Of a stretch of 64,000 nt of DNA, positions 39,704 through 50,332 are shown piece by piece. Below the pieces are notes generated by a model. The model searched no databases, was not told the origin of the DNA, and was given only the letters and a program-made list of their open reading frames with translations. Where the stretch lies: contig OX365931.1 in NCBI GenBank assembly GCA_947243795.1, positions 62,001 through 126,000 on the forward strand, read 5' to 3'. The DNA is from Saccharomyces uvarum (taxonomy: Eukaryota > Ascomycota > Saccharomycetes > Saccharomycetales > Saccharomycetaceae). Numbering within the stretch: position 1 is the first letter of the stretch; the number at the start of each line of letters is the position of its first letter. Made by a program: the position numbers and the translations under genes.

Positions 39704-40606
39704 CTATTTGCTCAATAAGTTATCGAATTTAGGGATCAAAGATTGGGCCAATGCGAATGAGAAGACCAATTTTGGACCTGTTGTCAGCAGTTTAGGCGTT
39801 AAACCTTTGAAAAAAGCGGTAATACCTTCGTTTTTCAGAGTGTTCTTGATGATCTTTAACCCACTTTCAGGGTTATCGAAATTTTTATTTTGAATTCTTG
39901 TCTTGATGACATCCAGTGGGGCAGAAACAATTAAAGAAGCGCAGGCACCGACGATGGAGGAAACGAAGTTTTGAGACCAAGTGGCTTGAGAGTAGTCTTT
40001 CAAACCTAAGATATATTCCTTGGCAAATGCATTACCACCGAAAAGGGCAAAAGAACCAGGGGCATTTCTAGCAGCGGTCCAGCCCCAACCCCTATACAAG
40101 TTGAACAGACCTTCATCTTTCAAGATCTTGATAAAACCTCTACCTTTGAAGGACTCGGGATTGGTTTGTCTCTTGATCTTTAGCACATCCAGAGGCAAAA
40201 GAACAATTTCACCAATACCAATCAAAGAACCAGCAGCCGCAGATCTCATTGCCTTACCAGTTTTTTCGCCAAACATGCTATCGAAATCCTGCTTGTAGTG
40301 TTTGTTTAAAAACTCGTTAGCAAAAGGCTGACCACCATACTTGTACACTCTTTGCAACACTTTGTATGATGCAGCGTAGCCAAGTCCTGGAAACAGAGTA
40401 AACAGACGTTTCCCCAAGGGTTCACTGAAGTGATCACGGAAAATAACACGGTTCAGTTCTTGATTGGAAGAGATCTTAGTGTGGTTGGACATCAGCCTCT
40501 TGGAGATGGTGTCCACAGGATGGAAAACAGCAATTTCCATGATGCCCGCAGAGGCAGACCCCAAAAGACGAGCCAATCCTGATTGTTTCTTGTCGGTTTG
40601 AGCCAT
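39704..40606 (-). CDS. GGC1: Mitochondrial GTP/GDP carrier Ggc1
   Basis: Ggc1 exchanges GDP from mitochondria for cytosolic GTP across the inner membrane, and its loss disturbs mitochondrial iron. The 300-residue size is exact for the family. Three carrier repeats are visible, each with a helix-ending PxD/E signature: HPVDTISKR (30-37), LPLDVLKIKR (about 138-147) and APLDVIKTR (about 231-239). The GxxRG-like second halves are GLGYAAS, YRGWGWTAARN and FFKGLTPKLL. The Gly-rich helices and basic matrix-loop residues are intact. Carriers of this type are inserted by the TIM22 complex, whose core gene is also in this window. Confidence 0.97.
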   Translation of the reverse strand: MAQTDKKQSGLARLLGSASAGIMEIAVFHPVDTISKRLMSNHTKISSNQELNRVIFRDHFSEPLGKRLFTLFPGLGYAASYKVLQRVYKYGGQPFANEFLNKHYKQDFDSMFGEKTGKAMRSAAAGSLIGIGEIVLLPLDVLKIKRQTNPESFKGRGFIKILKDEGLFNLYRGWGWTAARNAPGSFALFGGNAFAKEYILGLKDYSQATWSQNFVSSIVGACASLIVSAPLDVIKTRIQNKNFDNPESGLKIIKNTLKNEGITAFFKGLTPKLLTTGPKLVFSFALAQSLIPKFDNLLSK

Positions 40607-40940
40607 TTTTCCTTATTTGGATACTTGAAGTTTGTTTGGTTTGATGAGTTCCGGGAGACCAAATGCCAATCGCCAAAAGAGAGATATGATTTATATATAT
40701 ACGTGTATATATTTATATCGTCACGTCGTTCAGAAATGTGACAGAAATGCACAATGACTCACGAGTTTTTTTCTTTCTCGAGCATGATCAAAAAAACTGT
40801 GATCGTTCTTGTTTTTTCATTTTTTTTTGGGCAATTGCGCGGGTGATAAATGTCATTGGTTTATAAAGATAGTGTTGGTACACTAAAGAAGATAAAGGAT
40901 GATATGCTTGTCCAGTGTACTTTGAGGTGGTTTTATCTGC
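40607..40940. other. GGC1 promoter / ASF2 3' region
   Basis: A 334 bp region between two minus-strand genes. A TATATATACGTGTATATATTTATAT stretch near 40692-40716 probably includes the GGC1 TATA element. Nothing else is recognised. Confidence 0.45.
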
Positions 40941-42623
40941 TTATGTAGTTTTGGAAAGCGGGGTTGGATCTGTCAAGTTGAATACCTTAGTGGTATCAGA
41001 AGCCGATGTGTTCGGCGGGGTAGATTCATCTGTCTTTACTTTTGACAGGCCGTCTTCCTTTGCGTTTTCTTGGAGTTTGCCGTTTGGAGGTGTTGGCAAC
41101 AATAATCTTGGAGATTTTTGGTCTAAAATCTGGGGTTGTTGCCGCCAAAATTCATGTGGCCTTGTGATGTTGTTAAAATTGGAGCCGAACCGAAACTTGT
41201 CTTTAGGCCGCACCTGTTCGTTGGGCGGCGCCGTTAGGAGCAGTTGAGCACCGCTGTCCTTTGTGCCACTGTTGGTGACGGCGACAGCGACGGCGTTGTT
41301 ATCCAGGTGTTTTGCGTGCTGTGGCAGAAGCAAGAGGGGCTTTGTTAGTGCATTTGGTGTAGCACGGGTCAGTTTAGGTGCTTCCCAGCTGCTTATATTC
41401 TGAATTTTATGTTCCACCGGGAACGAATACAAATGGGGCAGTGGTGGCTGCCGTCCCTGGATCAACGACTGTAGATAGTCCTTCAGCAGCTTGATAGTGT
41501 TGTCCTGTCTTTTTACATGCAATTGAGCAGCGCGGTGTTTCTGGTCACTTATGTTTTTTTGCAACCTTAGTTCTTGGAGTTCCTTTTCCTGGATAGCCAG
41601 CAGCTCTTTGGTTTTTATATCCATGGCGGGGTCGACTTCGTCAAAGGGATCTATCAGACTCACGTTGGTGGGTATTTGCGCTTGCAACTCCGCTTCCATT
41701 TGTCCTTGCGTTTCCAGCTGTCGGGACAACTCGTTCTGTAAGGCTTCAATGGTTTCCTTTTGATTGGCGATGCTCTTCTTGTATGATAACAGTGCGTTGT
41801 TGGTTTTGTTGACAAGGTCAGGGATGCACTTTAGGCAGTCATCCTTCGCTTTGATGTCTCTTTTCAAGAGCTCCAGGGACTTGTTTGCCTCGATCAGCTG
41901 TATTTGCAAGTTGTTCACTTTGATCTGAGAATTTTTCCTTACGTTCTTCAGTTCTAGCTTTATACTGCCCAATTCTTCTGCCAGTCCTTCCCCGAACCCC
42001 CCATCAGCAAATTTCAGTTCGAACTCCCCGTGGTATTTCTCGTAGAACTCATTAATCTCATCCAGTTTGGCATTCACTGTGTTTTGGATGCTTTTGCAGT
42101 CCTTTAGCTTTGCGGAGACCCCTCTCTTCAGCTCGACGAGCAAAGTGCGCTCCTCGAGAGTGCGTTCTTGATCGGTTGAGGACGGTGTGGCAGGTTTCCT
42201 TTCCGTCGCGGAAAGGCTCTCCCAGCTCTCCTTTAGTACGTAGTTCTCGTCCATGATACTTTTCATTTTCCCGTATAAACCGGCTAGCTGAATTTCATAG
42301 TTCATGATCTCGCCCGACATTACATTGGTACTAGACACCAGCAATGCTTCATTCCCTTGGTAGCGGCTGATCAAAGACCGGAGGTCTTTGATCTTGCTTT
42401 TCATTTTCCTCAATGAAGTGCTCTTCTGCACCTTACAACCGCTGTGACGCTTCGTTACCACCGCATCTTCGCCCTCTGCGCTAAGGGATGAGTCCGACTC
42501 CGGATCGCTACTGGCCGTCGCACTGTACGCAATACCGTCCACTACGCCACGTTTCGCCGACATGTGCTCTTGTCCTGACCCTCCTCTTTCTTTCCAGCCA
42601 TCGAAACTACGTGTTTTTACCAT
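40941..42623 (-). CDS. ASF2: Asf2, coiled-coil anti-silencing protein
   Basis: Asf2 was found in S. cerevisiae by loss of silencing when overexpressed, and interacts with Sir3. The product here has 560 residues against about 525 that I recall. The N-terminal 80 residues are basic and Ser-rich. From about 85 to 380 the protein is rich in Leu, Lys, Glu and Gln with heptad spacing, predicting several coiled coils (MKSKIKDLRSLISRYQGNEA, NLQIQLIEANKSLELLKRDI, QKETIEALQNELSRQLETQ). The C-terminal 150 residues are Pro/Asn-rich. No enzymatic motif is visible. Identification depends mainly on gene order and coiled-coil layout, as the sequence diverges quickly. The 5' flank has three tandem CGCGT units. 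Confidence 0.87.
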   Translation of the reverse strand: MVKTRSFDGWKERGGSGQEHMSAKRGVVDGIAYSATASSDPESDSSLSAEGEDAVVTKRHSGCKVQKSTSLRKMKSKIKDLRSLISRYQGNEALLVSSTNVMSGEIMNYEIQLAGLYGKMKSIMDENYVLKESWESLSATERKPATPSSTDQERTLEERTLLVELKRGVSAKLKDCKSIQNTVNAKLDEINEFYEKYHGEFELKFADGGFGEGLAEELGSIKLELKNVRKNSQIKVNNLQIQLIEANKSLELLKRDIKAKDDCLKCIPDLVNKTNNALLSYKKSIANQKETIEALQNELSRQLETQGQMEAELQAQIPTNVSLIDPFDEVDPAMDIKTKELLAIQEKELQELRLQKNISDQKHRAAQLHVKRQDNTIKLLKDYLQSLIQGRQPPLPHLYSFPVEHKIQNISSWEAPKLTRATPNALTKPLLLLPQHAKHLDNNAVAVAVTNSGTKDSGAQLLLTAPPNEQVRPKDKFRFGSNFNNITRPHEFWRQQPQILDQKSPRLLLPTPPNGKLQENAKEDGLSKVKTDESTPPNTSASDTTKVFNLTDPTPLSKTT

Positions 42624-43294
42624 CGCACTGTTTACTTTATCTTCCAGATCTGCCTCTCGCGCGTCGCGTCGCGTCTTGGAAGAAAGGAAATAACGCTCTT
42701 GCCGCCCTGCTGCTGTACTACACTACACTACACTGGGCATAGCAATATGGCTTGCCATTGCTATGCACAAGCCCCCTGCAATGAGAGCGGTGAATGGTGG
42801 TTGCTGCCTTACATACTTCTACGCTCATAAATAGGAAGAGGTACAGACTGTACTGAAGTTTACATTTTACGATGTGGGAGACTGGCAGTCGGGGCCCCTT
42901 GTTCCGCCACCCTAGTCCTTTTGATGGGCGGCTTTTCCCGCAATCGACTACAAACCTGCCCCATCTCACTACTAAATAGCTGGCGCATTTTTTTTTGTAG
43001 TACCACATTCACCATACCATCCCTTTCTATCCCTTTTGGGTGCCACCCCTTCATATCACTCTTCACGAGTCGCCCGCCCGAGAACGAAAAGTGAAAAGAA
43101 CAAACAAATCGTGTCAGATCCATTCCTCTATTCCTGTAGACGAGTTCTATTCTGGAATTCGTGGCTCGAAAAGCAGCATAACTTCGCTACTGCAAGTGTA
43201 AAACATTAGGACAAGGTAAGCCTTTACGATAGACCCCCCACCCACACGCGTTTCCTTCTGTTCCCGTTTGCTCTCACTAATTGAACAATAAAAG
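42624..43294. promoter_or_regulatory. Divergent ASF2/SEC31 promoter region
   Basis: This 671 bp region is fairly GC-rich for yeast intergenic DNA. It holds three abutting CGCGT units at 42660-42674 close to the ASF2 ATG, and a fourfold ACTAC-type pentamer repeat at about 42715-42733. Further right there are C-rich stretches (CCCCCCACCCACACGCG near 43234). No intact gene is seen. Confidence 0.5.
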
Positions 43295-46200
43295 ATGGTC
43301 AAACTTGCTGAGTTTTCTCGAACAGCCACGTTCACGTGGTCACATGACAAGATCCCATTGTTGGTCTCTGGCACTGTGTCAGGCACTGTGGACGCCAATT
43401 TCTCCACGGATTCGTCGCTAGAGCTGTGGTCTCTGCTGACCACTGACTCGGAGAAGCCCGTGGCCTCTTTGCAAGTCGATTCTAAATTCAATGACTTGGA
43501 CTGGTCTCATAACAACAAGACCATTGCCGGTGCTCTGGATAATGGTACTTTGGAATTGTACTCCATTGGTGACGCCCACGACACTATTGTCTCCACGGCC
43601 AAATTTAGCCACCATTCTTCCTCCGTGAAGACCGTAAAATTCAACTCTAAGCAGGATAACGTTCTAGCCTCTGGTGGCAATAACGGCGAGATTTTCATCT
43701 GGGACATGAACAAATGCACCGAATCTCCCTCCAGCTACACTCCCTTGACCCCGGGTCAATCGATGTCGTCTGTTGACGAGGTCAATTCCCTGGCGTGGAA
43801 CCAATCTCTGGCCCATGTCTTCGCATCTGCCGGGTCGTCTAACTTTGCATCTATTTGGGACTTGAAGGCTAAAAAGGAAGTCATCCATCTAAGTTACACC
43901 TCGCCCAACTCAGGCATCAAGCAGCAACTATCGGTCGTTGAATGGCATCCAAAGAACTCCACAAGAGTGGCAACCGCTACGGGCAGTGATAATGATCCAT
44001 CTATCCTTGTCTGGGACTTAAGAAACGCAAACACTCCCTTGCAGACTTTGAGCCAAGGCCACCAAAAGGGTATTTTGTCTTTAGACTGGTGTCACCAAGA
44101 CGAAAACTTGCTGCTGTCGAGTGGTAGAGATAACACCGTGCTACTGTGGAACCCTGAATCAGCTGAACAACTATCTCAGTTCCCATCCCGTGGCAATTGG
44201 TGTTTCAAGACCAAATTCGCACCAGAGGCTCCCGATCTATTTGCCTGTGCCTCCTTTGATAATAGGATTGAAGTGCAAACTCTTCAAAACTTAACAAACA
44301 CTCTGGACGAACAAGAAACTGAAACTAAACAACAAGAATCAGACACTGATTTCTGGAATAATGTCTCCCGAGAGGAATCGAAGGAGAAACCAACTGTTTT
44401 CCATTTACAGGCTCCATCTTGGTATGGAGAACCATCCCCAGCCGCCCATTGGGCCTTTGGTGGTAAACTGGTCCAGATTACCCCCGATGGTAAGGGTGTT
44501 TCCATCACAAACCCTAAAGTATCGGGTTTAGAGTCAAACACCACTTTGAGTGAAGCATTGAAATCTAAGGACTTCAAACCATTAATAAATCAAAGATTGG
44601 TTAAAGTTATTGATGACGTCAACGAAGAAGACTGGAACTTATTGGAAAAGCTATCCATGGATGGTACCGACGAGTTCTTGAAAGAAGCTCTTGCATTCGA
44701 CAACGATGAATCTGATTCGCAAGATGATGCCGCCAGCGACAACCAGGATGACGGCGAAGAATTCTTCCAACAAATCGAAACCAACTTTCAACCCAAGAAC
44801 AACTTCACTTTGGCTGATAACATTGAACAAACTATTTCTAAAAATTTGGTGTCCGGTAATATCAAAAGCGCGGTGAAAAACTCTCTGGAAAACGACTTAT
44901 TGATGGAGGCGATGATTATTGCATTGGACTCGAATAACGAAAGACTAAAGGAAAGCGTTAAAAATGCCTATTTCACCAAGTATGGCTCCAAATCATCATT
45001 ATCGAGAATACTATACTCCATTTCTAAGAAGGAAGTGGACGACCTCGTTGAGAATTTGGATGTTTCCCAATGGAAATTCATTTCTAAGGCCATTCAAAAC
45101 TTGCATCCAAATGATATTCCTCGTAAAAATGAAATGTTGATCAAATTGGGTGACAGGTTGAAGGAAAACGGTCATAGACAAGATTCATTGACCTTGTACT
45201 TGGCCGCTGGCTCATTAGATAAAGTAGCCTCGATTTGGTTGGCAGAGTTCTCAGCTTTGGAAGACAAATTGAAAGAGGACAGTAAGACAATTTATGAAGC
45301 TCATTCTGAATGTCTAACTGAATTCATTGAGAGATTTACCGTTTTCTCCAGTTTCATCAATGGCGACTTCACCATCAATAATGAACAACTAATTTCTAAA
45401 TTTTTGGAGTTTATTAATTTGACTACTTCCACAGGTAATTTTGAATTAGCCACTGAATTCTTGAACACTCTACCAAGTGATAACGAAGAAGTTAAAACAG
45501 AGAAGGCCCGCGTTTTGATTGCTTCTGGTAAATCCTTGGCAGCACAAAATGCAACAGCAACAGCAACAAGAAAGGGCAAATACTCAAATTCTAAGAACGT
45601 TCCGGTACTACCAACTCCTGGGATGCCATCCACTACGTCTATTTCTGGTATGCAAACTCCATTTTACGGTATGACGCCAGTCGCTGGCACGGGTGCTCCA
45701 AAACCATATGTCCCAACTGGCACTGCTGCTGTTCCTGTTCATACGGACGGTAAATATGCCCCACCACACCAACCTTCAATGTCGTCACCTTTTGCTAACA
45801 AAACCAATAGTTCTACGAGATTAAACTCATTCGCTCCTCCACCTAATCCATACGCTACCGCAGCAGCAGCTCCAACGGCAACTTCAGCAACTTCAACTTT
45901 TCCACAAAACTCTTTCGCTCCCATTCAACCTGGAATGCCTATTATGAATGATTTCAACGCTCAGTCTAGTTCCATCCCTCCACAAGCACCAATTAACGCT
46001 GTATCGGGTCAAACACCCCACCTCAACCGTAAGGCCAATGATGGTTGGAATGATTTACCATTGAAGGTCAAGGAAAGACCATCCCGCGCTAAAGCCGTAT
46101 CCGTTGCACCTCCAAATATTCTGTCAGCTGCAACTCCATTAAACGGTGTTCCTTCATATTCTGCTAATAATATGCCTCCACCTCCACTTTCGAGAGCTCC

Positions 46201-47113
46201 ATCCTCTGTGTCAATGGTGTCACCACCTCCACCTCCACACAAGACGTCTAGAGTTCCATCATTGGTTGCAACATCTGAATCACCAAGAGCATCTGTTTCA
46301 AATCCATATGCTCCCTCTCAATCAACACAACCCCCTGTAGGAACGCCATCTCTAAAAAGCCTAACTCCAACTCCTGTCCAGCCACCACTATCTAACCCAT
46401 ATGCTCCTCCACTACAACCAAGAGTAGCCACACCATTGGCTGCAGGTGTGCCTTCAACTCCTTTATCAAAGGCTTCCAATCCATATGCACCAACTGCAGC
46501 AGCTCAACCAAATGGATCATCATATCCTTCAACCAATGCATACTCGAATAACCACACCATGGCTCCTATGGCCTCCCAACCTCCTATTTCTAATAAGGCA
46601 GCAGCTGGTCCACCTCCAATTAGTATGAAGAAGAGGAGCAACAAATTGGCCAGTATAGACCAAAAGCCACCCCAAGCTGCTGCTTTTCCTCCATCACTTT
46701 CAAGTTCGGCCTCTCCATTACAAACCTCTCAACCGCCAACACTAGCTTCACCAGCCAACACGTCCACTGAGAATGTTAATAATGAAGTCCCAGCTGATCA
46801 GCAACCTATTGTTGACTTTCTAAAAGAAGAATTGGCTCGTGTGACACCTTTGACACCAAAGGAGTACTCAAAACAATTGAAAGATTGTGACAAAAGACTA
46901 AAGATTCTTTTCTACCATTTAGAAAAGCAAGATTTGTTAACTCAACCAACAATCGATCGTCTACACGATTTAGTCGCACTAATGAAAGAAAAGAAATACA
47001 AAGAAGCTATGACCGTTCATGCGGATATCGCTACAAACCATGCCCAAGAAGGTGGTAACTGGCTAACAGGTGTAAAGAGATTAATCGGCATAGCTGAAGC
47101 CACTCTGAATTAA
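43295..47113 (+). CDS. SEC31: Sec31, outer-coat subunit of COPII vesicles
   Basis: Sec31 with Sec13 forms the outer cage of COPII vesicles leaving the ER and stimulates GTP hydrolysis by Sar1. The 1272-residue length is almost exactly that of S. cerevisiae. Residues about 1-345 form WD40 blades (FSHHSSSVKTVKFNSKQDN, ILSLDWCHQDENLLLSSGRD, VLLWNPES). Residues about 360-410 form the insertion blade shared with Sec13. An alpha-solenoid spans about 500-750. The Pro/Ala/Ser-rich disordered region (about 770-1120) has repeated NPYAP motifs and PPP clusters that bind Sec23 and Sar1. The last ~110 residues form a helical domain. The start MVKLAEFSRTATFTWS is the conserved one. Confidence 0.98.
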   Translation: MVKLAEFSRTATFTWSHDKIPLLVSGTVSGTVDANFSTDSSLELWSLLTTDSEKPVASLQVDSKFNDLDWSHNNKTIAGALDNGTLELYSIGDAHDTIVSTAKFSHHSSSVKTVKFNSKQDNVLASGGNNGEIFIWDMNKCTESPSSYTPLTPGQSMSSVDEVNSLAWNQSLAHVFASAGSSNFASIWDLKAKKEVIHLSYTSPNSGIKQQLSVVEWHPKNSTRVATATGSDNDPSILVWDLRNANTPLQTLSQGHQKGILSLDWCHQDENLLLSSGRDNTVLLWNPESAEQLSQFPSRGNWCFKTKFAPEAPDLFACASFDNRIEVQTLQNLTNTLDEQETETKQQESDTDFWNNVSREESKEKPTVFHLQAPSWYGEPSPAAHWAFGGKLVQITPDGKGVSITNPKVSGLESNTTLSEALKSKDFKPLINQRLVKVIDDVNEEDWNLLEKLSMDGTDEFLKEALAFDNDESDSQDDAASDNQDDGEEFFQQIETNFQPKNNFTLADNIEQTISKNLVSGNIKSAVKNSLENDLLMEAMIIALDSNNERLKESVKNAYFTKYGSKSSLSRILYSISKKEVDDLVENLDVSQWKFISKAIQNLHPNDIPRKNEMLIKLGDRLKENGHRQDSLTLYLAAGSLDKVASIWLAEFSALEDKLKEDSKTIYEAHSECLTEFIERFTVFSSFINGDFTINNEQLISKFLEFINLTTSTGNFELATEFLNTLPSDNEEVKTEKARVLIASGKSLAAQNATATATRKGKYSNSKNVPVLPTPGMPSTTSISGMQTPFYGMTPVAGTGAPKPYVPTGTAAVPVHTDGKYAPPHQPSMSSPFANKTNSSTRLNSFAPPPNPYATAAAAPTATSATSTFPQNSFAPIQPGMPIMNDFNAQSSSIPPQAPINAVSGQTPHLNRKANDGWNDLPLKVKERPSRAKAVSVAPPNILSAATPLNGVPSYSANNMPPPPLSRAPSSVSMVSPPPPPHKTSRVPSLVATSESPRASVSNPYAPSQSTQPPVGTPSLKSLTPTPVQPPLSNPYAPPLQPRVATPLAAGVPSTPLSKASNPYAPTAAAQPNGSSYPSTNAYSNNHTMAPMASQPPISNKAAAGPPPISMKKRSNKLASIDQKPPQAAAFPPSLSSSASPLQTSQPPTLASPANTSTENVNNEVPADQQPIVDFLKEELARVTPLTPKEYSKQLKDCDKRLKILFYHLEKQDLLTQPTIDRLHDLVALMKEKKYKEAMTVHADIATNHAQEGGNWLTGVKRLIGIAEATLN

Positions 47114-47659
47114 ATTCAGAGTTGAACCCTCAGTATAAAATTGGGCGCACCAGTTTTATTTTTTATCGTATTATGTCTTATAATATTATATTTATATATT
47201 TTATGTACTTATCTCTTTATGTTTTAATCTAATTAAGTTCGCAATCAAAAGTCAACTAAATCAAGTCCGTCAACCAATACATATTACGTATTATTTGTAC
47301 AGCCTTTCCTATATAACATAGTCATGTACACCTCGAGCGGTAAATTCCGGGGAAATTTTAAGCTTGCCGCATCGCACGGTCTAAAGAACAAAAGGAGAAG
47401 GAACTGTCAATTGTTTCCTAATCTGGAGAAAAGCCATCACACTGAGAAAGGTAACAAGTCATCTTATTCTCAGCGTATTGCTTCGCGGTTTTTAATAAGC
47501 AAGAAATTCTAGATATACATAGGCTTTTGGAAAGGAGAAAACTAGACAGAGTCTTTACCGTTTGTCCAAAGTCTTCCAATTTAAACAGGGAAGTTTTTGC
47601 TAAGAAACTTTACAAACAGAAGGATATGCCTTCATTGATACCAGGAATACAACTTTCAA
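47114..47659. promoter_or_regulatory. SEC31 3' region and SNF3 promoter
   Basis: In this 546 bp region, TAAATTCCGGGGAAA near 47341-47355 combines an AT-rich block with CCGGGG and so resembles a Mig1 site. That would agree with glucose repression of SNF3, but is inference. A 62-codon open frame at 47324-47512 looks like chance sequence. No other gene. Confidence 0.45.
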
Positions 47660-50332
47660 ATGGATCCTAATAGGAATAGCTCTAGTGAAACACTACGCCA
47701 AGAGAAACAAGGTTTCCTAGACAAAGCTCTTCGAAGAGTAAAAGGCATAGCACTGCGACAAAGTAATAGTGACAAAGACTCTAAAACGGATGATGTGCCG
47801 GTTAGTATACAAACGCCAACAGGCTTACAGCCGCAGGATTTTGACAGGCAGTCGTTTGTATTGTCCGTACTTACGGACGACATTTCCACCATTGATAACA
47901 ACTCATTATTATTTTCAGAGCCTCCACAGCGCCAATCTATGATGATGTCCATATATGTAGGTGTATTTGTTGCTGTTGGTGGCTTTCTGTTTGGTTACGA
48001 TACAGGTCTGATCAATAGTATAACATCTATGAATTATGTGAAGTCGCATCTAGCTCCTAATCACGATTCGTTTACCGCTAAACAGATGTCTATCTTGGTG
48101 TCATTTTTGTCGCTGGGAACTTTTTTTGGGGCTTTAACTGCCCCTTTTATATCTGATACGTATGGCAGAAAGCCCACTATCATTTTTAGTACAATCGTCA
48201 TCTTTTCTATTGGGAACTCTTTACAGGTGGGTGCTGGAGGGCTTACCTTATTAGTTGTAGGAAGAGTCATATCAGGTATTGGGATAGGCGCAATTTCGGC
48301 AGTGGTGCCATTATATCAGGCAGAAGCAACACACAAATCATTAAGAGGTGCTATTATTTCCACTTACCAATGGGCCATCACTTGGGGTTTATTAGTGTCA
48401 AGTGCGGTGTCTCAAGGAACACACTCAAGAAACGATGCATCTTCATATCGAATACCGATTGGGTTACAATATGTTTGGTCGTCGATTTTAGCTGTTGGGA
48501 TGTTTTTCCTACCAGAAAGTCCGCGTTATTATGTGCTAAAGGATAAACTAGATGAAGCCGCTAAATCTTTATCGTTTTTGAGAGGTGTTCCGGTCCATGA
48601 TTCTGGGCTACTGGAAGAACTGGTTGAAATAAAGGCTACTTATGATTATGAGGCATCTTTTGGTACCTCTAATTTTGTAGATTGCTTCATTTCAAGTAAA
48701 AGTAGGCCAAAGCAAACCTTAAGGATGTTTACGGGGATCGCTCTTCAAGCATTTCAACAATTTTCAGGCATCAATTTCATATTTTACTACGGTGTGAATT
48801 TTTTTAATAAGACGGGGGTCAGTAAAAGTTATTTGGTTTCATTTATAACCTACGCTGTTAATGTTATCTTCAATGTTCCTGGCTTATTCTTTGTAGAATT
48901 TTTTGGTAGGCGTAAGGTCTTGGTTTTTGGCGGAATAATAATGACCATAGCAAACTTTATTGTTGCAATTGTTGGTTGTTCCTTAAAAACTGTAGCGGCT
49001 GCAAAAGTTATGATTGCATTCATATGTTTATTCATAGCTTCTTTCTCTGCCACCTGGGGTGGTGTCGTTTGGGTCATCTCAGCAGAATTGTATCCATTGG
49101 GCGTAAGGTCTAAGTGTACCGCTATATGTGCTGCAGCAAATTGGCTTGTAAATTTTATTTGTGCTTTGATTACCCCCTATATCGTGGATACTGGCTCTCA
49201 TACATCGTCATTAGGCGCCAAGATATTCTTTATTTGGGGCTCTTTGAACGCTTTGGGAGTAATAGTGGTTTATCTGACTGTTTATGAGACAAAGGGTTTG
49301 ACACTAGAAGAAATTGACGAGTTATACAGTAAGTCATCATCCGGCGTTGTTTCGCCAAAATTCAATAAGGATATAAGAGAACGTGCATTAAAATTTCAGT
49401 ACGATCCTTTACAAAGATTGGAAAATGGTAAGAATAGTCTTATTGCTAAACAAAACAGTTCAGATGACCTAACGCCGAGGAATGATTTTAGAGATGCATC
49501 AGGAGGTGAAGCGGAGCATAGTCCGACCCATCAACAAATGCAACCCATTTTTGAAACTGTTGGTTTACCCAAAACTAAGGAAATTCCCCTAGTACTCGAT
49601 AAAGATATTGATGTAACGACCCCTGTGAACCGTCCTTTGGAGAGTATCTCAGTTTCACAAACCGATGGGCCTGTTGAGATCCCAACTAACTATGTCGACT
49701 TAGGAAACGGTTTAGGTCTCAATACATATAATAGAGGACCTCCCTCACTCTCAAGTGATTCAAGTGAAGACTATGCTGAAGATGAAATAGGCGGGCCCTC
49801 ATTTCAAAGTGATCAAGGCAATAGAAATACTATGAATGATATCAATGACTACATGGCGCGCTTAATCCACAGCGATTCCACTGCAAGCAATACCACAGAG
49901 AAATTGTCAGGTAACCAAAGTACAATTCGTAACCATACAACTTCATCTCGTTCCGATACCACCGATGTAGAGACTGATTCGATGGACCTGGGAAATGGGC
50001 TTGCTCTGAATGCGTATAACAGAGGACCGCCTTCGATTTTAATGAATTCCAGTGATGATGAAGATGAGGCATCCGATAATATGAATGCAGGTCATGATAT
50101 AAGCGCTATGCAAGAGCGCATGGCACAGTTTGCTCAAAGCTATACTAACAAGAGGAGCGGTCCGGTACCTGAAACTCCATCTTTTGTTTTACATAGTTCT
50201 TTCCCTGTGCCGGCTAGTGGTGATATTTCTCACGAAGATTCAAAACTGTCTGATGCCGATTACGAGAGTCTTCCTTCAAACGAAGAAAGAATATCTAAAC
50301 ATCCTGTAAAAGGGGACAATGATTCTGAATAG
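47660..50332 (+). CDS. SNF3: Snf3, low-glucose sensor of the plasma membrane
   Basis: Snf3 resembles a hexose transporter but works as a receptor: at low glucose it signals through its long tail to Yck1/2, Mth1 and Std1, relieving Rgt1 repression of HXT genes. The 890-residue product has about 12 helices from residue 97 to 550 with sugar-porter motifs [53 protein letters not shown] and [15 protein letters not shown]. The Arg of the GRVISG motif, whose change to Lys makes the sensor constitutive in S. cerevisiae, is Arg here. The 340-residue cytosolic tail has two copies of a signature repeat (about 679 and 775) needed for signalling. Confidence 0.99.
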   Translation: MDPNRNSSSETLRQEKQGFLDKALRRVKGIALRQSNSDKDSKTDDVPVSIQTPTGLQPQDFDRQSFVLSVLTDDISTIDNNSLLFSEPPQRQSMMMSIYVGVFVAVGGFLFGYDTGLINSITSMNYVKSHLAPNHDSFTAKQMSILVSFLSLGTFFGALTAPFISDTYGRKPTIIFSTIVIFSIGNSLQVGAGGLTLLVVGRVISGIGIGAISAVVPLYQAEATHKSLRGAIISTYQWAITWGLLVSSAVSQGTHSRNDASSYRIPIGLQYVWSSILAVGMFFLPESPRYYVLKDKLDEAAKSLSFLRGVPVHDSGLLEELVEIKATYDYEASFGTSNFVDCFISSKSRPKQTLRMFTGIALQAFQQFSGINFIFYYGVNFFNKTGVSKSYLVSFITYAVNVIFNVPGLFFVEFFGRRKVLVFGGIIMTIANFIVAIVGCSLKTVAAAKVMIAFICLFIASFSATWGGVVWVISAELYPLGVRSKCTAICAAANWLVNFICALITPYIVDTGSHTSSLGAKIFFIWGSLNALGVIVVYLTVYETKGLTLEEIDELYSKSSSGVVSPKFNKDIRERALKFQYDPLQRLENGKNSLIAKQNSSDDLTPRNDFRDASGGEAEHSPTHQQMQPIFETVGLPKTKEIPLVLDKDIDVTTPVNRPLESISVSQTDGPVEIPTNYVDLGNGLGLNTYNRGPPSLSSDSSEDYAEDEIGGPSFQSDQGNRNTMNDINDYMARLIHSDSTASNTTEKLSGNQSTIRNHTTSSRSDTTDVETDSMDLGNGLALNAYNRGPPSILMNSSDDEDEASDNMNAGHDISAMQERMAQFAQSYTNKRSGPVPETPSFVLHSSFPVPASGDISHEDSKLSDADYESLPSNEERISKHPVKGDNDSE
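49694..50060 (+). repeat. Two copies of the Snf3 tail signalling repeat
   Basis: Copy 1 (about residue 679) reads [17 protein letters not shown] followed by LSSDSSED. Copy 2 (about residue 776) reads [17 protein letters not shown] followed by [10 protein letters not shown]. Only a few positions differ, while the 75 residues between them are diverged. Snf3 is known to have two such repeats and the related Rgt2 one. Confidence 0.93.

Noticed and set aside
42488-42742. Plus-strand open frame over the ASF2 start (region of the dubious S. cerevisiae ORF YDL196W)
   Set aside because: It overlaps ASF2 antisense and the promoter, and has no protein-like conservation.
47324-47512. 62-codon open frame upstream of SNF3
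   Set aside because: Basic, low-information sequence in promoter DNA, with no known counterpart and not in frame with SNF3.
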